This document shows positions 43,495 to 52,845 of a DNA stretch of 64,000 nucleotides, piece by piece. The position numbers and the translations under genes were made by a program. The stretch is from G963666895 sp963666895 (GTDB lineage: Bacteria; Desulfobacterota; Desulfovibrionia; Desulfovibrionales; Desulfovibrionaceae). Within the stretch, counting starts at the first letter, position 1. Each line of letters begins with the position of its first letter. The notes beneath the pieces were generated by a model. The model was not told the origin of the DNA. It searched no databases and saw only the letters and a list, made by a program, of their open reading frames with translations. The stretch lies in the NCBI GenBank assembly GCA_963666895.2, contig CAXXNS010000003.1, forward strand, positions 62,001 to 126,000, written 5' to 3'.

Positions 43495-44194
43495 GGTGCT
43501 CCATCACTTTGTATGCGGCCGTGGGCTGTCCGCCCAGGTCCACCACGCGGTCCACGAAGGCGCACGGGGTGTGGATCTGGTCCGGGTCCAGCCGGCCGGT
43601 GTCCACCACCTCCAGGGCCTCGGCGATGACCAGATCGGCCGCCGTGGCCATGAGGGGATTGAAGTTGTAGGCGGTTTTCTCAAAGACCAGGTTGCCCAGC
43701 CGGTCGGCCCGGCGGGCGTGGACCAGGGCCACGTCCGCGCGCAGGCTCGGCTCCACCATGACCTGGCGGCCCTGGAACTCGATGATCTCCTTGCCCTCCC
43801 GGATGATGGTGTCCATGCCGATGTCCGTGAGGAAGCCGGGCAGCCCGGCCCCGCCGCAGCGGATCTTCTCGGCCAGGATGCCCTGGGGGAAGAATTCGAT
43901 CTCGATCTCGCCCTTGTTCATCATCTCGATGACCACCGAGTTCAGGCCCAGGTGGGAGAGGATGATCCTGGAGACCAACCCGGCCTCGGCCAGCCTGGAC
44001 ACGCCCATGCCCGGCTCGTTGGCCTCGTTCTTGATGATGGTCAGGTTCCCACGGCCCAGGTCCAGCAAGGCGTCGATGAGCGCGATGGGCGCCCCGGGCA
44101 TGCCGAAGCCGCCGACCATGACGGTCGCCCCGTCGCGGATGTCGGCCAGGGCGTCCCTTATGCCCACGGTCTTGTCCAGGATGTTATCCGACAT
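43478..44194 (-). CDS. yodS: 3-oxoacid CoA-transferase, alpha subunit (YodS-like)
   Basis: 238 residues. Glycine-rich CoA site DGATVMVGGFGMPGAPIALI near the N-terminus, then LTIIKNEANEPGMG, FFPQGILAEKIRCGGAGLPG and ADVALVHARRADRLGNLVF, all characteristic of CoA-transferase A subunits. Overlaps the aminotransferase gene by 11 nt and the beta subunit by 17 nt, so stoichiometric translation is expected. Confidence 0.88.
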   Translation of the reverse strand: MSDNILDKTVGIRDALADIRDGATVMVGGFGMPGAPIALIDALLDLGRGNLTIIKNEANEPGMGVSRLAEAGLVSRIILSHLGLNSVVIEMMNKGEIEIEFFPQGILAEKIRCGGAGLPGFLTDIGMDTIIREGKEIIEFQGRQVMVEPSLRADVALVHARRADRLGNLVFEKTAYNFNPLMATAADLVIAEALEVVDTGRLDPDQIHTPCAFVDRVVDLGGQPTAAYKVMEHHVSQA

Positions 44195-45545
44195 GGCTCG
44201 TCTCCCGCAGGCTGTTGACCTGTTCGGTCAGCCGGGCCAGGCTGCGGTCGAACCGCTCCAGCAGTTCGGCCACCTGCTCCTGGTTGATGATCAGGGGAGG
44301 AGCCACGAGCACGTGATCGCCGCGCGCGCCGTTGATGGACCGGCGCGGGTACACGATGAGCCCCTCGTCGAAGGCCTCGGCCTTGATGAGCGAGCCCACG
44401 TTCCAGTGCTGGGGGAAGGGCTCCTTGGTCCCGCGGTCGGCCACGAACTCCACGGCCCAGAGCAGGCCTATGCCGCGCACGTCGCCGATGACCTCGTACT
44501 TGTCGGCCAGCTTGCGCAGGCCCGCGCCCAGGATTTCGCCCATGGCGGCCGCGTTCTCACACAGCCCGTCCTCCAGGATGATGTCCAGCACCTTCTCGCC
44601 CACGGCGCAGGCCATGGGTGCGCCCGCGTTGGTGTGGCCGTGCTTGAACCCGCCGTCGGCCATGACCGCGTCCACGATCTCCTGGCGGCTGATGGTGGCG
44701 GCCAGCGGGAAGTAGCCCGAGCCCATGCCCTTGGACAGGGCCACGATGTCCGCCTGCACGTTCCAGTGCTCGTAGGCGAAGAGTTTGCCCGTGCGGCCGT
44801 ACCCGGTCATGACCTCGTCCAGGATGAACAGGATGTTGTACCGGCGGCAGATTTCCTGGATGACCTCGAAGTAGTCGGGCGGCGGAACCAGGGCCCCGCC
44901 GCTGGCCCCGGTGACCGGCTCGGCGATGAAGGCGGCGATGTTGCGCTTGCCGTAGTCCAGGATGCACTGCTCCAGGGCCCAGGCGCAGCGCAGGCCGCAG
45001 TCGGGATAGGTTTCGTTGTACTCGCAGCGGTAGCAGTAGGGGGCCGGGATGCGCGGGTGGGCCCGCAGCAGCTGGCGGTAGGGGTTTTCCAGCACCGCGT
45101 AGGAGGTCAGGGACAGCGCGCCCATGGTGGCCCCGTGGTAGCTGGGGAAACGCGAGATGATCAGGTTGCGGGAGTCGCCCCGGGCGTAGAAGTACTGCTG
45201 GCAGAGCTTGAGCGCGGACTCCACGGCCTCGGAGCCGCTGGACACGTAGAACACGCGGTTGAGGTGCGGGGCCGAGTGGTCGATGAGCTTCTTGGCCAGG
45301 CGGTGGGCCACCTCGTTCTCGAACTGGGTCCGGTAGCTGAAAAAGGTCTCTTCGGCCTGCTTGTTGATGGCCTCCAGCACCCGTTTGTCGCCGTGGCCGA
45401 TGTTGCAGATGACCGCCCCGGACGATCCGTCCAGGTATTGCTTGCCCATGTGGTCCCACAGATAGATTCCCTCGCCCTTGATCACGAAGGGGTTGGACAT
45501 GGATGTCTGGTAATACAGGTAGGGGGTGTAAAACGGTTGGCTCAT
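44184..45545 (-). CDS. yodT: Class III aminotransferase (YodT-like)
   Basis: 453 residues from ATG 45545 (GGAG upstream); the Met at 45572 is an alternative. PLP fold-type I: SSGSEAVESALKL, SRFPSYHGATMGALSLT, FILDEVMTGYGRTGK with the cofactor Asp, and the Schiff-base Lys in IVALSKGMGSGYFPLAA. Cys-rich segment PYCYRCEYNETYPDCGLRC may bind a metal or be structural; the GabT homolog next door has a similar one. In the pathway it would convert N6-acetyl-beta-lysine to 3-keto-6-acetamidohexanoate. Confidence 0.85.
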   Translation of the reverse strand: MSQPFYTPYLYYQTSMSNPFVIKGEGIYLWDHMGKQYLDGSSGAVICNIGHGDKRVLEAINKQAEETFFSYRTQFENEVAHRLAKKLIDHSAPHLNRVFYVSSGSEAVESALKLCQQYFYARGDSRNLIISRFPSYHGATMGALSLTSYAVLENPYRQLLRAHPRIPAPYCYRCEYNETYPDCGLRCAWALEQCILDYGKRNIAAFIAEPVTGASGGALVPPPDYFEVIQEICRRYNILFILDEVMTGYGRTGKLFAYEHWNVQADIVALSKGMGSGYFPLAATISRQEIVDAVMADGGFKHGHTNAGAPMACAVGEKVLDIILEDGLCENAAAMGEILGAGLRKLADKYEVIGDVRGIGLLWAVEFVADRGTKEPFPQHWNVGSLIKAEAFDEGLIVYPRRSINGARGDHVLVAPPLIINQEQVAELLERFDRSLARLTEQVNSLRETSHVG

Positions 45546-45636
45546 GGAAACTCCGGCAAATGCCGATTTCATCCCGGCCGCGCGGACGACAGCGGGCCGG
45601 AACAGGGTTGAACGGGTCTTTGGTCAGTGCCGTGCC

Positions 45637-45652
45637 GGGGGCCGAAGCCCCC
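45637..45652 (-). promoter_or_regulatory. Intercistronic GGGGGC-UUCG-GCCCCC hairpin
   Basis: Between the gabT-like gene and yodT the minus-strand transcript contains a six-bp GC stem closed by the very stable C(UUCG)G tetraloop. On the minus strand no T-run follows, so it is more likely an mRNA stability or processing element than a terminator. Read on the plus strand it is followed by TTTTT. Confidence 0.45.
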
Positions 45653-45669
45653 TTTTTCGGCGTTTCGCG

Positions 45670-46974
45670 TTACTGGTCCGAATCGATAGCCTGGAGGCAT
45701 TCCTCCATGATGGACAGGCCCTGGTCGAGCCCGGTCTGGTCGATGGTCAGCGGCGCCAGCACCCGGATGACGTTGCCGTAGGTGCCGCAGGAGATGAGCA
45801 GCAGGCCCTTGTCCCGGGCCGCCTGCACCAGCTTCTTGGCCAGTTCGGGCGCGGGCTTTTTGGTTGCCTTGTCGTGCACCAACTCCAGGGCCCGCATGGG
45901 GCCCAGGCCCCGGGCGTCGCCGATGCAGTGGAAGCGGCCGGCCCAGTCCTCGAAGCGTACGCGCATGCGCTCGCCCATGACCGTGGCCTTGCCCAGCACG
46001 TCCTCGGTCTCGAACACGTCCAGCACGGCCAGGGCCGAGGCGCAGCTGACCGGGTTGCCGCCGTAGGTGCCGCCCAGGCCGCCGATCTGGGGGTGGTCCA
46101 TGAGCTCCTTCCTGCCCACCACCGCGGAGATCGGCATGCCGCCGCCCATGCCCTTGGCCGTGACCACCAGGTCGGGCTCCACGCCCCAGTGCTCCATGGC
46201 GAACATCTTGCCGGTGCGGCCGAACCCGGACTGGACCTCGTCGGCGATGAACACGATGCCGTGCTCCTCGCAGATGGCCTTGAGCTTGGGGAAATAGTCC
46301 TTGGGCGGCACCAGGAAGCCGCCCTCGCCCATGACCGGCTCCACGATGAGCGCGCCCACGTTGTCCGCCCTCTGGACGAGCACGTCGCGCAGGGCCTCGG
46401 CGCAGGCGCAGCCGCAGGTCTCGGGCTTCAGGTTGTAGGCGCAGCGATAGCAGGACCCGTAGGGCATGCGGTAGATCTCCGGCGCGAAGGGGCCGAAGCC
46501 GTGCTTGTAGGGCATGACCTTGCTGGTCAGGGTGGCGGCCAGCAGGGTGCGGCCGTGGAAGGCGTTCTCGAACGCGATGACGCCGGGGCGGCCCGTGGCG
46601 TGGCGGGCCACCTTGATGGCGTTCTCCACGGCCTCGGCGCCGCTGTTGAACAGGGCGCACATCTTGTCGAACTTGCCGGGCGTGGCCTGGATGAGCTTTT
46701 CGGCCAGGTCCACATAACCCTCGTACATGACCACGTGGAAGCAGGTGTGGATGAGCTTGTCGGCCTGGGCGCGCACGGCCTCCACCACCTTGGGGTGGTT
46801 GTGGCCCACGTTGACCACGCCGATGCCCGAGGCGAAGTCGATGTACTGGTTGCCTTCCACGTCCGTGACCACGGCCCCCTTGGCCGTGTCCGCGAACAGG
46901 GGCGCCACGTTGAACACGCCTTTGGGAACGAACTTGTTGCGGCGCTCCAGGAGCTCCTGGTTGGTTGGACTCAT
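45670..46974 (-). CDS. gabT: 4-aminobutyrate aminotransferase (GabT-like)
   Basis: 434 residues. Marks: NSGAEAVENAIKVARHATGR, ENAFHGRTLLAATLT, FIADEVQSGFGRTGKMFAMEH and the Schiff-base Lys in LVVTAKGMGGGMPISAVVG. Differs from the YodT-like paralog by the GabT-style N-terminus (RRNKFVPKGVFNVAPLFAD) and AEEALHDVLV-like region. The start overlaps the amidohydrolase stop by 4 nt. Predicted reaction: GABA plus 2-oxoglutarate to succinate semialdehyde plus glutamate, following release of GABA by the deacylase. Confidence 0.87.
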   Translation of the reverse strand: MSPTNQELLERRNKFVPKGVFNVAPLFADTAKGAVVTDVEGNQYIDFASGIGVVNVGHNHPKVVEAVRAQADKLIHTCFHVVMYEGYVDLAEKLIQATPGKFDKMCALFNSGAEAVENAIKVARHATGRPGVIAFENAFHGRTLLAATLTSKVMPYKHGFGPFAPEIYRMPYGSCYRCAYNLKPETCGCACAEALRDVLVQRADNVGALIVEPVMGEGGFLVPPKDYFPKLKAICEEHGIVFIADEVQSGFGRTGKMFAMEHWGVEPDLVVTAKGMGGGMPISAVVGRKELMDHPQIGGLGGTYGGNPVSCASALAVLDVFETEDVLGKATVMGERMRVRFEDWAGRFHCIGDARGLGPMRALELVHDKATKKPAPELAKKLVQAARDKGLLLISCGTYGNVIRVLAPLTIDQTGLDQGLSIMEECLQAIDSDQ

Positions 46975-48632
46975 GATTCCCCCTGGGGATGTTGGATTTG
47001 GTGGACGATGCGTCCGTTGAACACGGTCAGGGCGGCCCGGGCCGTGTGGATGTCCAACGGATCGATTTCATAAATGTTCTTGTCCAGGACCACGAGGTCG
47101 GCCCGCTTGCCCGGGCTGACGCTGCCCGTGACGTCCTGCTGCCCGTAGGCCAGGGCGCAGGTGGCGGTGTAGGCCCGCACCGCCTCGTCCACGCTCACGC
47201 GCAGCTCGGGGCGCCAGCCGCCCTCCGGGGTGCCGTCGTCGCGCTGCCGGGTCACGGCCGCCTGGATGTTGACCAGGGGGTTGGGATCGCAGACCGGGCA
47301 GTCCGAGCTGAACATGACCTGGATTCCGGCGTCGATCATGGGCCGGAAGGGGTAGGCGCAGCCGGTGACGCCCGGGGCGCACTGGCTGATCATGTTGATG
47401 TCCAGGACCATGTTGGCGGGCATCATGGACACCGGGATGTCCAGCTTGGCCAGACGGGCCACGTCCTCAGGCCGGATGACCTGGGCGTGCTCCATGCGGT
47501 GGCGCAGGTGCGGGGCCGCCGGGTCGGCGCGGCGCTCGGGCGTGAGCAGGCGCTCGTACAGGGTGACCAGCTCGCGGCTGGCCCGGTCGCCGATGGAGTG
47601 GACCATGACCGCCAGGCCGGAGCCGTGGCACTCGGTCATTTCATGAAAGAGTTCCTCGGGCGGGTACACGCAGAGCCCGGTCTGCCCGGTGTCCTGGTAG
47701 GGGTCGATCATCCAGGCCGTGCGCGCGCCCATGCCGCCGTCAAAGAAGTATTTCACGTGCCCGATGCGCAGAAAGTCGTCGCCCAGGCCGGTGCGCAGGC
47801 CCAACTCTTGGGCCAGGGACCGGCACTCGCCCGGGATGGAGGTCCAGCAGCGCAGCCTGAGCTTGTCCTCGGCCCGCAGTCGCTGCCAGGCCTGCATGGT
47901 CAGGGCGGCCTCGCGTTTGATGCCGGACAGGCGTACGTCGTGCAGGCTGGTGAAGCCCAGGGCGTGGGCCGCGGACTGGGCCTGGTCCATGGCCTCGGTG
48001 AGCTGCTCCAGGGTGACCATGGGGACGGCGTCGCGCACCAGGGAGATGGCCCCCTCGCGCACCACCCCGGTCAACCGGCCGCGCCCGTCGCGGTCCAGGG
48101 CGCCGTCGGCCGGGGGCTCGGTGTGGTCGGTGACCTTGGCCCGGCGCAGGGCCTCGGAGTTGGCCACCACCAGGTGCAGGTCGCAGCGCCAGATCATGAC
48201 CGGATGGTCCGGGGCCGCATCGTCCAGGTCCGCGCGCAGGGGCATGCGGTTCTCGGGCCAGTCGGACTCGTTGAAGCCCTGGCCCTGGACCCACTCGCCC
48301 TTGGGCGTCTTGTTCGCGAATTCCTTGACCAGGCGCAGGCAGTGGCCGAAGTCGCGCGCGGTTTCGAGATTGAGCTGGGTGCGGCCCATGGCCCATTGGA
48401 AATAGTGAAAATGCGAGTCCATGAACCCGGGCAGACAGAGCCGTCCCTCCAGGTCTACCCGTTCGGTGCCCGGACCGGCCAGTTCGGCCACGTCCTGGTT
48501 GGAGCCCACGGCCAGGATGCGCCCGTGGCGCATGGCCACGGCCCGGGCCTGCGGCAGGCTGGGATCCTGGGTGCGGATGGTCCCGTTCTCAAGGATGAGC
48601 GTGGCCCTGAGTGTCGTTGGTCCGCAGGTCAT
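46971..48632 (-). CDS. Amidohydrolase (YtcJ-like, Amidohydro_3)
   Basis: 553 residues from ATG 48632, overlapping the epimerase stop by 4 nt. Metal-ligand HxH in FMDSHFHYFQWAMG, later His blocks in VMVHSIGDRAS and RHRMEHAQVI, and the Asp in QVMFSSDCPVCDPNP; C-terminal GSVSPGKRADLVVLDKNIYEI as in imidazolonepropionase/YtcJ-type enzymes. Probably cytoplasmic. It hydrolyses an amide or lactam of unknown identity; position suggests it prepares an imported substrate for the lysine/GABA route (inference). Confidence 0.82.
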   Translation of the reverse strand: MTCGPTTLRATLILENGTIRTQDPSLPQARAVAMRHGRILAVGSNQDVAELAGPGTERVDLEGRLCLPGFMDSHFHYFQWAMGRTQLNLETARDFGHCLRLVKEFANKTPKGEWVQGQGFNESDWPENRMPLRADLDDAAPDHPVMIWRCDLHLVVANSEALRRAKVTDHTEPPADGALDRDGRGRLTGVVREGAISLVRDAVPMVTLEQLTEAMDQAQSAAHALGFTSLHDVRLSGIKREAALTMQAWQRLRAEDKLRLRCWTSIPGECRSLAQELGLRTGLGDDFLRIGHVKYFFDGGMGARTAWMIDPYQDTGQTGLCVYPPEELFHEMTECHGSGLAVMVHSIGDRASRELVTLYERLLTPERRADPAAPHLRHRMEHAQVIRPEDVARLAKLDIPVSMMPANMVLDINMISQCAPGVTGCAYPFRPMIDAGIQVMFSSDCPVCDPNPLVNIQAAVTRQRDDGTPEGGWRPELRVSVDEAVRAYTATCALAYGQQDVTGSVSPGKRADLVVLDKNIYEIDPLDIHTARAALTVFNGRIVHQIQHPQGES

Positions 48633-49663
48633 GGCAGAAAGCCTTCGGGAAAGGGATCGGTCGGGTCCAGGACGAATGAGTGGCAACCGGTGATGGTGGC
48701 GCTGCCGGTGACCTCCACCACCACGGCCGGGAGCTCGCCCACGGTGGTCTGTTCCACGATCTCGGCCAGGAACTCGGTGCCCAGGGGGCCCTGGTTGCGA
48801 AAGGTTTGGCCCGGAGCCATCTCGCCCCTGGCGTGGAGCAGGGCGGCCTTGGCAGTGGTGCCGGTGCCGCAGGGGCAGCGGTCCATGTGGGCCTCGCCGT
48901 AGACCACCACGCTGCGGCCCAGACCCGGCTCCAGGGCGTCATAGAATTCCACCACGTCCACGGTGGCCACCTCGGGCCGCTCCGGATGGGCCACTTCGAG
49001 CTGCCTGTTGGCCTGGTCGATGACCCGCATGCCCAGGGGGATGAGCTCGGCCCGGTTCCCGGGCGACATGTCCAGCCCGGCCTTTTTGGCGTCCACCATG
49101 ACGAAGTAGCCGCCCACGCAGACCGTATCCACGGTGATGGTTTCCAGGCCCGGCACGTCCAGGGACTGGCCTTGGCCGTAGACGAACGTGGGCACCGAGC
49201 GCATGGACACCGCCTCCACCTTGCCGCTCTCCATTCGCACACGGGTGCGCAGCGGGCCGGATGGGGTGTCCACCACGACTTCTTCTTCAGGGGAAGACGG
49301 GACCGGGATCAGGCCCAGCTCGATGAGGGTGGTCACGGCCCCGATGGTGGCGTGGCCGCACAGGAAGGGGTAGCGCCGGGCGTCCATGTAGATGAGCCCG
49401 AAGCTCGCCCCCCCGGACACCGGGCCGGTGACCGCGGCCGCCAGCAGGTCGCGGTGCCCGCGCGGCTCACGGGTCAGCAGTCGCCGCAAATGGTCGAGGT
49501 TGGCCTGGAAGTATTCGCGCTTGTCGCGCATGGACTGGCCGGGGATGTCGCCGTGCCCGCCGACCAGAAGCCGGGTGGCCTCGCCCTGGGTGTGGGAATC
49601 CACCGTTGTCCATTGTTGCGGGAAGCGGCGGGCGAAGCGTTCCTGGACATCCCCCTGTGTCAT
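48629..49663 (-). CDS. Proline racemase/hydroxyproline epimerase-family protein
   Basis: 344 residues from ATG 49663. Both catalytic cysteines of the racemase/epimerase type are present: the first in RYPFLCGHATIGAV and the second in MDRCPCGTGTTAKAA (the dehydratase branch has Thr there). Also TVDSHTQGEATRLLVGG at the start and GSATITGCHSFVLDPTDPFP at the end. Acts by two-base proton transfer at an alpha-carbon. No other hydroxyproline genes are near, so the substrate may be different. It lies 8 nt after potA-like gene. Confidence 0.82.
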   Translation of the reverse strand: MTQGDVQERFARRFPQQWTTVDSHTQGEATRLLVGGHGDIPGQSMRDKREYFQANLDHLRRLLTREPRGHRDLLAAAVTGPVSGGASFGLIYMDARRYPFLCGHATIGAVTTLIELGLIPVPSSPEEEVVVDTPSGPLRTRVRMESGKVEAVSMRSVPTFVYGQGQSLDVPGLETITVDTVCVGGYFVMVDAKKAGLDMSPGNRAELIPLGMRVIDQANRQLEVAHPERPEVATVDVVEFYDALEPGLGRSVVVYGEAHMDRCPCGTGTTAKAALLHARGEMAPGQTFRNQGPLGTEFLAEIVEQTTVGELPAVVVEVTGSATITGCHSFVLDPTDPFPEGFLP

Positions 49664-49671
49664 GGGTCGAC

Positions 49672-50781
49672 CTAATTTCCTTCCTTGAGATGGAGCAGGC
49701 CGCACCGGCGCGGAGCCACTTCCACGTACACGTCCATGCCGATCTTGAGGGCCTGGAGCTGCACCTGGCTGATGGTGTGGATCTCAAGGCCGCTTTCCAG
49801 ACGGATGAAATAGCTGACCTCGCCGCCCATGTAGCTGCGGTCGAAAATCTTGCCCTTGAACACGTTGAGCTCGGTGGTCGTGCCCTTGTCCTCTTCGGTG
49901 TACAGGGCGAACTTCTGGGCGCGGACCACCAATTCGGCCTTTTCGCCCTCGGCCATGTCCTTGCGGTCGTCCACCAGGAGTTCCTCGCCGGTTTCCAGGC
50001 GCACCCGGGCCAGGCCGTCCTCGTAGCCGAGAACGGTGACGGGGTAGAAGTTGGAGGTGCCCAGGAAGTCGGCCACGAAATGGTTGACCGGCTTGTTGTA
50101 GACCTCTTCCGGTCCCCCTTCCTGAAGCACTTCGCCCGCCTGCATGACCACGATCTTGTCGGACATGCTCAAGGCTTCGCGCTGGTCGTGGGTGACGAAG
50201 ATGGTGGTCACGCCCAGCATCTGCTGGAGGTTGTCGATCTCGCGGCGCATGTCCTCGCGCAGGTTCTCGTCCAGGGCGCTCAGGGGTTCGTCCATGAGCA
50301 GGACGTCCGGCTCGATGACGATGGCCCGGGCCAGGGCGATGCGCTGCTGCTGGCCGCCGGAAAGCTGGGCCGGATAGCGCTTCTCCACGCCCGGCAGGCG
50401 CACCACTTCCAGGGCCTTCTCCACCTTGGCGCGGATCTGGTCCTTGGGAACGTCGCGGTACTTGAGGCCGAAGGCCACGTTGTCGAAGATGGTCTTGTGC
50501 GGGAACAGCGCGTAATTCTGGAAGATCATGCCCAGGTTCCGCTTGTGGATGGGGATGTCGTTGATGCGCTTGCCCTTGATGTAGATGTCCCCTTCCGTGG
50601 GCGTCTCCAGCCCCGCGACCATGCGCAGGATGGTGGTCTTGCCGCAGCCCGAGGGGCCGAGCAGGGTGACCAGGTCGCCGTCCTCGATGTCGAGGTCGGT
50701 CTTCTGCACGGCTTCCACCTTGCCGAAGCGTTTGAGGATGCCTTTCAGTTGTACCGCCGGAGGGGACGTCTTGTTCGCCAC
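49672..50781 (-). CDS. potA: Spermidine/putrescine-type ABC importer, ATPase
   Basis: 369 residues. Walker A GPSGCGKTTILRM, Q-loop IFQNYALFPH, signature LSGGQQQRIALARAI, Walker B VLLMDEPLSALDENL, H-switch FVTHDQREAL; C-terminal TOBE domain. Belongs to the PotA/FbpC-like group. Separated from the binding-protein gene by a long perfect hairpin (50817-50842). Powers import with PotB and PotC. Confidence 0.9.
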   Translation of the reverse strand: MANKTSPPAVQLKGILKRFGKVEAVQKTDLDIEDGDLVTLLGPSGCGKTTILRMVAGLETPTEGDIYIKGKRINDIPIHKRNLGMIFQNYALFPHKTIFDNVAFGLKYRDVPKDQIRAKVEKALEVVRLPGVEKRYPAQLSGGQQQRIALARAIVIEPDVLLMDEPLSALDENLREDMRREIDNLQQMLGVTTIFVTHDQREALSMSDKIVVMQAGEVLQEGGPEEVYNKPVNHFVADFLGTSNFYPVTVLGYEDGLARVRLETGEELLVDDRKDMAEGEKAELVVRAQKFALYTEEDKGTTTELNVFKGKIFDRSYMGGEVSYFIRLESGLEIHTISQVQLQALKIGMDVYVEVAPRRCGLLHLKEGN

Positions 50782-50816
50782 GGAATCTCTCTCTTGCCTG
50801 CGAGTTCAGGAAGAAG

Positions 50817-50842
50817 CCCCGCCGCGCCCGGGCGCGGCGGGG
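50817..50842 (-). promoter_or_regulatory. 26-nt perfect palindrome between potD and potA
   Basis: CCCCGCCGCGCCC and its exact reverse complement form a GC-only stem right after the binding-protein gene. Such hairpins often protect the upstream mRNA and lower expression of the downstream ATPase. No T-run of terminator quality follows on the minus strand. Confidence 0.55.
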
Positions 50843-50865
50843 CGATCATTATCTCGTTTTCGGGC

Positions 50866-52011
50866 CTAGGCTCCGGCTTTGATGCGGTCCCACTTCTCGG
50901 CCCATTCCACCTGCTTGTCGTTCCAGTAGGCCGGATCGGCGAACAGGTAGCCCTCGAGCTTCCCGGTGGGGTCGAAGGCCGGGAGCTTGGACACGGACTC
51001 GGGCATGGGAACCTTGGTCGGGTCCAGGCTCGGCGGATACTGCTGGCCCTCGGCCACGGCGATGGAAGCCGCGGGCTCGAGCATGTAGTTCAAGAGCTGC
51101 GCGGCCACGTCCAGGTCGCTGCCCTTGAGCACGAAGATGCACTCCTGCCAGGAGTAGCAGCCGTTGGGGGACAGGTAGCCGATGGGGTGTCCCTCGTTCT
51201 GCAGGTGGGCGACGCGGCCGGACCAAGCCACGGTGGCGTAGATCTCTTCGTTGGCCAGCAGGCTCATGAGTTCGGCGCCGGAACCCCAGTACTTCTTGAT
51301 CATGGGCACCTGGGCCTTGAGGGCGTTCCACATGGCGTCCATGTCGGTGATGTTGTTGGGGCTCTGGCCGGTGTGCAGGGCCGCGTACCAGATGTTGGTG
51401 CGCCAGTCGCCCCAGGAGCCGAGCTTGCCATTGAGCTCCTTGTCCCAGAGCAGGGAGGCGCCCAGTTTCTCAGCCTTTTCCTTGGAGATCTTGTTGGTGT
51501 TGTAGGCGATGCCGGTCTGGCCCAGGTCGTAGGGCACGGCCGAGAGCTTGCCGCCGGTGATCTTGCGGTAGGGCTCGATCATGGCCGTCATGACGTTGGC
51601 CAGGTTGGGGATCTTGGACTCGTCCAGCTCCGAGCCGTAGCCCAGGTTCACGTAGCGGGCGTAGTCGAACACGCCGCTCAGGTGGGCCAGGTTGAACTCG
51701 CCGCCCGGAGGATAGGAAGCCTTGACGCGGGTCAGGTAGGAGTCCATGTCGCCGAACTCGCCGTCGATGACCTCGATGCCCGTGGCCTTGGTGAAGGGCT
51801 GGAAGGCGTACTTGCGGAAGGCCTCGGAGGTGGTGCCTCCCCAGCCGTCGAAGCGGATGGAGTCCGCGGCCATGGCCTTGCGGATGGCCAGGAAGGGTCC
51901 TCCCACCAGGCCCGCCATGACACCGGCCGCGCCGACGTATTTCATGAAGTCGCGCCGTGACAGTTTGCCGCTGTCGTACTGTTCTTTAACGGCCTCTAAT
52001 TGTTTCTTCAC
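50866..52011 (-). CDS. potD: Substrate-binding protein with Tat signal (PotD-like)
   Basis: 381 residues. Twin-arginine leader: KLSRRDFMKYVGAAGVMAGL followed by an Ala-rich cleavage region (RKAMA). PotD/PotF-type fold: RFDGWGGTTSEAFRKYAFQP, GIEVIDGEFGDMDSYL, SAVPYDLGQTGIAYNT, ATVAWSGRVAHLQNEG, AAQLLNYMLEPAASIAVAEG. Tat export is unusual for this family and suggests folding before export. Ligand not predictable; polyamine-, lysine- or acetyl-beta-lysine-like compounds fit the operon. Confidence 0.87.
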   Translation of the reverse strand: MKKQLEAVKEQYDSGKLSRRDFMKYVGAAGVMAGLVGGPFLAIRKAMAADSIRFDGWGGTTSEAFRKYAFQPFTKATGIEVIDGEFGDMDSYLTRVKASYPPGGEFNLAHLSGVFDYARYVNLGYGSELDESKIPNLANVMTAMIEPYRKITGGKLSAVPYDLGQTGIAYNTNKISKEKAEKLGASLLWDKELNGKLGSWGDWRTNIWYAALHTGQSPNNITDMDAMWNALKAQVPMIKKYWGSGAELMSLLANEEIYATVAWSGRVAHLQNEGHPIGYLSPNGCYSWQECIFVLKGSDLDVAAQLLNYMLEPAASIAVAEGQQYPPSLDPTKVPMPESVSKLPAFDPTGKLEGYLFADPAYWNDKQVEWAEKWDRIKAGA

Positions 52012-52053
52012 AGGTGCACCCTCCTCGGGATTGCGGTTGGGGGATTAGCTCAC

Positions 52054-52842
52054 CTATCCCCGGGCAAATTTACGGGCCAGAAAACCGGCCAACAAAGGCG
52101 TGGCCACGGTCAAAACGATCATGACCGCGCCCAGCGCGTTGATCTCCGGGCTCACGGAGTTGCGCAACATGCCGAATATCTTCACGGGCACGGTCTGGTT
52201 CTGGGCCGTGGCCCAGAACAGGGTGGCCGTGATGTCGTCGAAGGAGATGGTGAACGAGAACAGCATGCCCGCGAAGATGGCGGGCATGAGCAGAGGCAGG
52301 GTCACCTCCTTGAACGTCTGGAACGGATTGGCCCCCAGCGACAGGGCCGCCTCCTCGTAGACCCGCTTGATGCCCACCAGCCGCGCCTGCACGATGAGCA
52401 GGACGTAGGGCAGGGTGAGCACCACGTGGCCGATGAGCAGGAGCACGAAGCTCTTGGGCTGCTGGAGCCAGCGGATGAAGAGCAGGAGGGCCACGCCCAG
52501 CACGACCTCGGGGATCATGATGGGCGAGAGCAGCAGGGTGTTCAGGGTGTTCTTTCCCCAGAAGTCGTAGCGCACGAAGGCCAGGGCGGCCATGACCCCG
52601 ATGGTGGTGGTGATGACCGCGGTGAACGAGCCCAGGATGAGCGAGTTCTTGAAGGCGCGCAGGATGGTGTCGTTGCCGGCCAGCTTGGCGTACCACTTGA
52701 GGCTGAAGCCCTCCATGGGGAAGGTGCCGAACTGGTGCGGGTTGAACGACAGGATGATGACCACCACGATGGGCGCGAACATGAACACGTACACCAGGAA
52801 CGTGTAGAGCTTGATCAGGGGCCAGCCGCGAAGTTTGAGCAT
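52054..52842 (-). CDS. potC: ABC importer permease (PotC-like)
   Basis: 262 residues, six transmembrane helices starting IKLYTFLVYVFMFAPIVVVIIL, with the permease EAA loop YEEAALSLGANPFQTFKEVTLP. Follows potB by 3 nt; binding protein gene follows. Confidence 0.88.
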   Translation of the reverse strand: MLKLRGWPLIKLYTFLVYVFMFAPIVVVIILSFNPHQFGTFPMEGFSLKWYAKLAGNDTILRAFKNSLILGSFTAVITTTIGVMAALAFVRYDFWGKNTLNTLLLSPIMIPEVVLGVALLLFIRWLQQPKSFVLLLIGHVVLTLPYVLLIVQARLVGIKRVYEEAALSLGANPFQTFKEVTLPLLMPAIFAGMLFSFTISFDDITATLFWATAQNQTVPVKIFGMLRNSVSPEINALGAVMIVLTVATPLLAGFLARKFARG

Positions 52843-52845
52843 GGA

